Part shown: positions 61,909 through 64,000 of the stretch, one piece after another
Layout of the letters: the number at the start of each line of letters is the position of its first letter
Position numbering within the stretch: the stretch's first letter is position 1
Origin: Anoplolepis gracilipes
Taxonomy: Eukaryota > Arthropoda > Insecta > Hymenoptera > Formicidae
Direction of reading: 5' to 3'
DNA length: 64,000 nt
Assembly: GCF_047496725.1 (NCBI RefSeq)
Contig: NC_132971.1
Coordinates: forward strand, 19,090,001 to 19,154,000
Translations under genes and position numbers: made by a program
Notes under the pieces: model-generated
Databases searched by the model: none
What the model saw: only the letters and a program-made list of their open reading frames with translations
Told to the model about the DNA's origin: nothing

Positions 61909-64000
61909 AATTGATTACATTTCAACATTAATTTTTAAATATGTGCATAGTTCTTGAGACATAATTAATTTATAATTACAGTGGATATGAAGCAAAAAAT
62001 TTTGTTTTACCTCAAAATATTTTAGCAGTTTTGAAACGAGGATTGATGATTACACCATTAAATCTAAAGAATATAACTTTTTCCAACGAACAGATGTTAT
62101 ATATAATCTTGCCAAAATTACATATCAGTTTGCTCACAGTTTTGGATGCATTGATAAATGGGTATGTTGATAAAATATACTTTCATGTTGAATTAAACAA
62201 CATGAATAGCATGATTTATAATAATATAAATATATATTTTTCAGATTTGCACAGGAGTTAGTACCATTTGGGAAAACAATATTAGAGTTATTTGAAAAAA
62301 TATTACAATGGACAAGCACTGACTTAGAAAACCAAGTAACGTTTAACAATAGTAAACCCTTCAAAACTGTAAAAATACAGGCTTACAAATGTCTCTGTTC
62401 GTGGCTGATGAATACCAGTTCACTGTCGGGTATAGAGACAATCGCAAATGAATGTATAAATTCCATATTGAAGGATATAACACCAGAACGAGATCGTATA
62501 TTATTAACTGTAAGTTTTAGATATGAATTAAATAATGTTTATCAATAAAAGTATAACTGATATATTAAAGAATTTTTAGAGAAATCTATATACTATTCGT
62601 GAACTATAAGTTAATAATATATACATATTTATATAATAATATGTGTATATTTAGAAATTATCTAATAAAATTTACTTTATTATCCTGTTTAAGGTGCATC
62701 AAAAAACGCAGCATTTATCTAAACGGGCAATGAAACGTTTTAAACAGAGTCAGTATGAAAATAGTACAGTTTTGAATAATGAAAAAGATTCTACTAAAAG
62801 TGGACGTTTAGATCCAGATTTATGCAGAGAGGCTCTTATTACTTTGCAGAATATACTTTCCAGTAGTACCATATTGTTAAAAGATACGTTTTACAAGGTA
62901 AATTTTTTTACGTTTACTCTTATAACAAAATATATCTATAACTTATATTTGAATTTTTTTTTAGAACGTGTTGAATACTGTGATACCTTTATTATATAAT
63001 TTTTATTTGAGTTCTTCTGAACAAAGCTTTTATAAGGAAAACAACAAATGTCGTTTGGAACTATTCAAAGTATTAAAAGCCCTGCAAATGAACCCACATA
63101 TTACATTAGCATTTCCTATACAATATTGTTTAGAAATATCACACATGGCAGTTCATGATATTGATATAAATATTGCTCAAGAAGCAAAACTGGCAATAGC
63201 TGAATTAGAAAAAATTATACATCCTGCTGCGCCTACATTACAATTACCTCGACAACAGTAAATATCTCAAATTTTATTTAACTTTATATATCATATGTAA
63301 GAAATAAATTCTACACAAAAATATATTGTCAATTTGCAGGGAACCTGATGATGAATTTGTTTCTGAAAGTCAAGCAGAAGAAGTTACTACTACCAATAAG
63401 TTAGACAAAAGAAGTCGCTCTGAAGAAGAACTTTTCCAAAATGTAGATGCAACATCTGTATGTAAACGGCCAAAAATAATTGCGTCAAAATGTGTTGAAC
63501 TAATACAGAATGGAAATAGAATTGAATTAATAGAAGTGAATAATAGCGTATTAAATGTAGATAAATCTCAGTTGGAGGAGAATTCATGTGAAGACATTAC
63601 TAGCAAATTAAATAAAAATGATAAAACTGAAGAAGAGCTTCCTAAAGATACAGATATAGTCTCATGCAAACAAACAAACTTAATTGCCCCAAAATGTACT
63701 GAAATAGTTTCGAGTGAAAATACTATAGAACTAATAGAAACGAATAATAGTGTAATGGATGTAAATAAATCTCAAGGAAATGAAAATTTATGTGAAGAAG
63801 GAACTGGAAATATATTACAAGAACAATGTGAAATACATTGCAGTAAAGAGGAAAATCAGCATAATATTGATAAAATCATAAATTCCACTACCGAAAATAA
63901 AGTAGAATGTGAATTAATTACACATGTTAACACAGAAGACGAGAAACAACTCAAAGAAAATTTAATATCATGTACAAATGAAACAGATAAAAAAATAGAA
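60551..64000 (+). CDS. PELP1: PELP1/RIX1-type ribosome-biogenesis scaffold (5' part, truncated by window end)
   Basis: CDS is the join of 60551-60601, 60694-61086, 61494-61828, 61982-62161, 62245-62509, 62694-62897, 62965-63257 and 63340 to the window end. All introns are GT-AG, phases fit, and 794 codons are read without a stop. Residues about 18-260 are helical-repeat sequence like the RIX1 region of PELP1/Rix1/Ipi2 (RSDGLLMLDRILSTCSKD, KYGLFWITHATKIVE, LACKVLGFLVEHCKNMPEL, GAVYYLIAVLLYHYPEVCE). More helical repeats follow to about 570, then an acidic tail (EPDDEFVSESQAEE), as in PELP1. The family scaffolds the nucleolar/nucleoplasmic complex with TEX10/Ipi1, WDR18/Ipi3, LAS1L and SENP3 that matures pre-60S particles. 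The start is the first ATG of the first exon; a second ATG is three codons on. The 3' end is not in the window. The family call rests on remembered sequence pattern. Confidence 0.82.
60694..61086 (+). CDS. PELP1: PELP1 coding exon 2 (RIX1 region)
   Basis: The acceptor is TATTTCAG (60692-60693) and the donor is TTTCAG|GTAATA. It has 131 codons in phase 0, residues 18-148, starting IETVQQTIIKNINSHL. It holds the best family-like segments: the Leu-rich helices around RSDGLLMLDRIL, ACKVLGFLVEHC and YYLIAVLLYHYPEVCERF. It is the exon to use for a homology check. Confidence 0.88.
61114..61374. mobile_element. hAT-type MITE in PELP1 intron 2
   Basis: 261-bp non-autonomous element. The left end is CAGTGGTTCTTAACC and the right end is GGTTAAGAACTACTG, nearly perfect inverted ends of the CAGTGGTTCTxAACC type well known from hAT (Charlie-like) elements. 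It is flanked by a perfect 8-bp target duplication TTTTAATT (61106-61113 and 61375-61382), the size hAT transposases make. It carries no ORF. Without element and duplication the intron would be about 138 bp, like its neighbours. Confidence 0.9.
61494..61828 (+). CDS. PELP1: PELP1 coding exon 3
   Basis: The acceptor is GTTTTCAG (61492-61493) and the donor is TTACG|GTACTA. It encodes residues 149-259 plus two bases of codon 260: helical repeat sequence starting GLIKKMILLQIDSTDN and ending LCVYLSSML. Reading past the donor gives a stop within two codons, which supports the splice. Confidence 0.85.
61859..61906. repeat. (TA)n microsatellite in PELP1 intron 3
   Basis: About 23 TA units, filling a third of the 153-bp intron. 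Confidence 0.95.
61982..62161 (+). CDS. PELP1: PELP1 coding exon 4
   Basis: The acceptor is AATTACAG (61980-61981) and the donor is AATGG|GTATGT. It encodes residues 260-319 plus two bases of codon 320: GYEAKNFVLPQNILAVLKRG followed by a Leu/Ile-rich helix pair ending VLDALING. Phase is continuous with both neighbours. Confidence 0.83.
62245..62509 (+). CDS. PELP1: PELP1 coding exon 5
   Basis: The acceptor is TTTTTCAG (62243-62244) and the donor is TTAACT|GTAAGT. It encodes residues 320-408, FAQELVPFGKTILELFEKIL then KIQAYKCLCSWLMNTS, typical armadillo/HEAT-like helical sequence. The frame closes exactly on a codon boundary. Confidence 0.83.
62694..62897 (+). CDS. PELP1: PELP1 coding exon 6
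   Basis: The acceptor is TGTTTAAG (62692-62693) and the donor is TACAAG|GTAAAT. It has 68 codons, residues 409-476. It starts VHQKTQHLSKRAMKRFKQSQ, a basic stretch that could act as a nuclear-localisation signal, and ends with a helix (CREALITLQNILSSS). Confidence 0.8.
62965..63257 (+). CDS. PELP1: PELP1 coding exon 7
   Basis: The acceptor is TTTTTTTTAG (62963-62964) and the donor is CAACA|GTAAAT. It encodes residues 477-573 plus two bases of codon 574: NVLNTVIPLLYNFYLSSSEQ, RLELFKVLKALQMNPH and the final helix AQEAKLAIAELEKIIHP. This is the end of the helical-repeat part. Unspliced read-through would stop immediately (TAA at 63259). Confidence 0.82.
63340..64000 (+). CDS. PELP1: PELP1 coding exon 8, acidic tail (runs off the window)
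   Basis: The acceptor is TTTGCAG (63338-63339). The frame is open to the window edge, residues 574-794. The sequence is Glu/Asp/Asn/Lys-rich and probably disordered, starting EPDDEFVSESQAEEVTTT. It contains a short basic patch (CKRPKII at 615-621) and two copies of a 68-residue unit (about 601-668 and 669-736). An acidic tail is expected of PELP1. The true end of the exon is not visible. Confidence 0.82.

Overview
The window looks like nuclear DNA of an insect, most likely a hymenopteran and possibly an ant. It is very AT-rich, with islands of high CpG, many (TA)n, (CA)n and (GA)n microsatellites, short GT-AG introns, and two multi-exon genes whose proteins belong to animal families. The ant/hymenopteran placement is inference from composition, not from a diagnostic sequence. 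No rRNA, tRNA, CRISPR array, bacterial operon or endogenous virus was seen.

Layout: 1-10562 is intergenic. From 25805 down to 10563 on the minus strand lies a FAM43-family gene (PID/PTB-like adaptor). Its four exons join in frame to 626 codons plus a stop, across introns of about 11 kb, 1.35 kb and 0.6 kb. The start-codon exon opens at a splice acceptor, so at least one non-coding exon must lie further upstream (coordinates above 25806). From 25806 to 60550 there is about 35 kb with no recognisable coding sequence. It holds AT-rich DNA, several CpG-rich islands (around 33.5-34.0, 35.3-36.0, 37.3-38.5, 41.6-43.1, 46.5-46.9, 54.5-55.5 and 56.6-57.6 kb), microsatellites and small transposons. 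From 60551 to the right edge is the 5' part of a PELP1/RIX1-type gene on the plus strand. Eight exons join in frame to 794 codons, and the last is cut by the window end.

The two genes have unrelated roles: FAM43 is a poorly characterised adaptor with a PTB fold, and PELP1 is a nuclear scaffold of the 60S ribosome-maturation (rixosome/5FMC) complex. The mobile DNA is mostly small non-autonomous DNA transposons. They include a hAT-type MITE with a perfect 8-bp target duplication inside PELP1 intron 2, a near-perfect palindromic element 146 bp upstream of the PELP1 start codon, a PIF/Harbinger-like MITE with a TAA duplication at 46.9 kb, a 418-bp foldback in FAM43 intron 1, and two divergent copies of another element at 26.6 and 48.8 kb. 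I found no convincing undescribed multi-gene system. The most useful leads are the hairpins, the transposon-modified PELP1 promoter, the FAM43 5' leader with its distal first exon still to be placed, and the 68-residue tandem duplication in the PELP1 tail.
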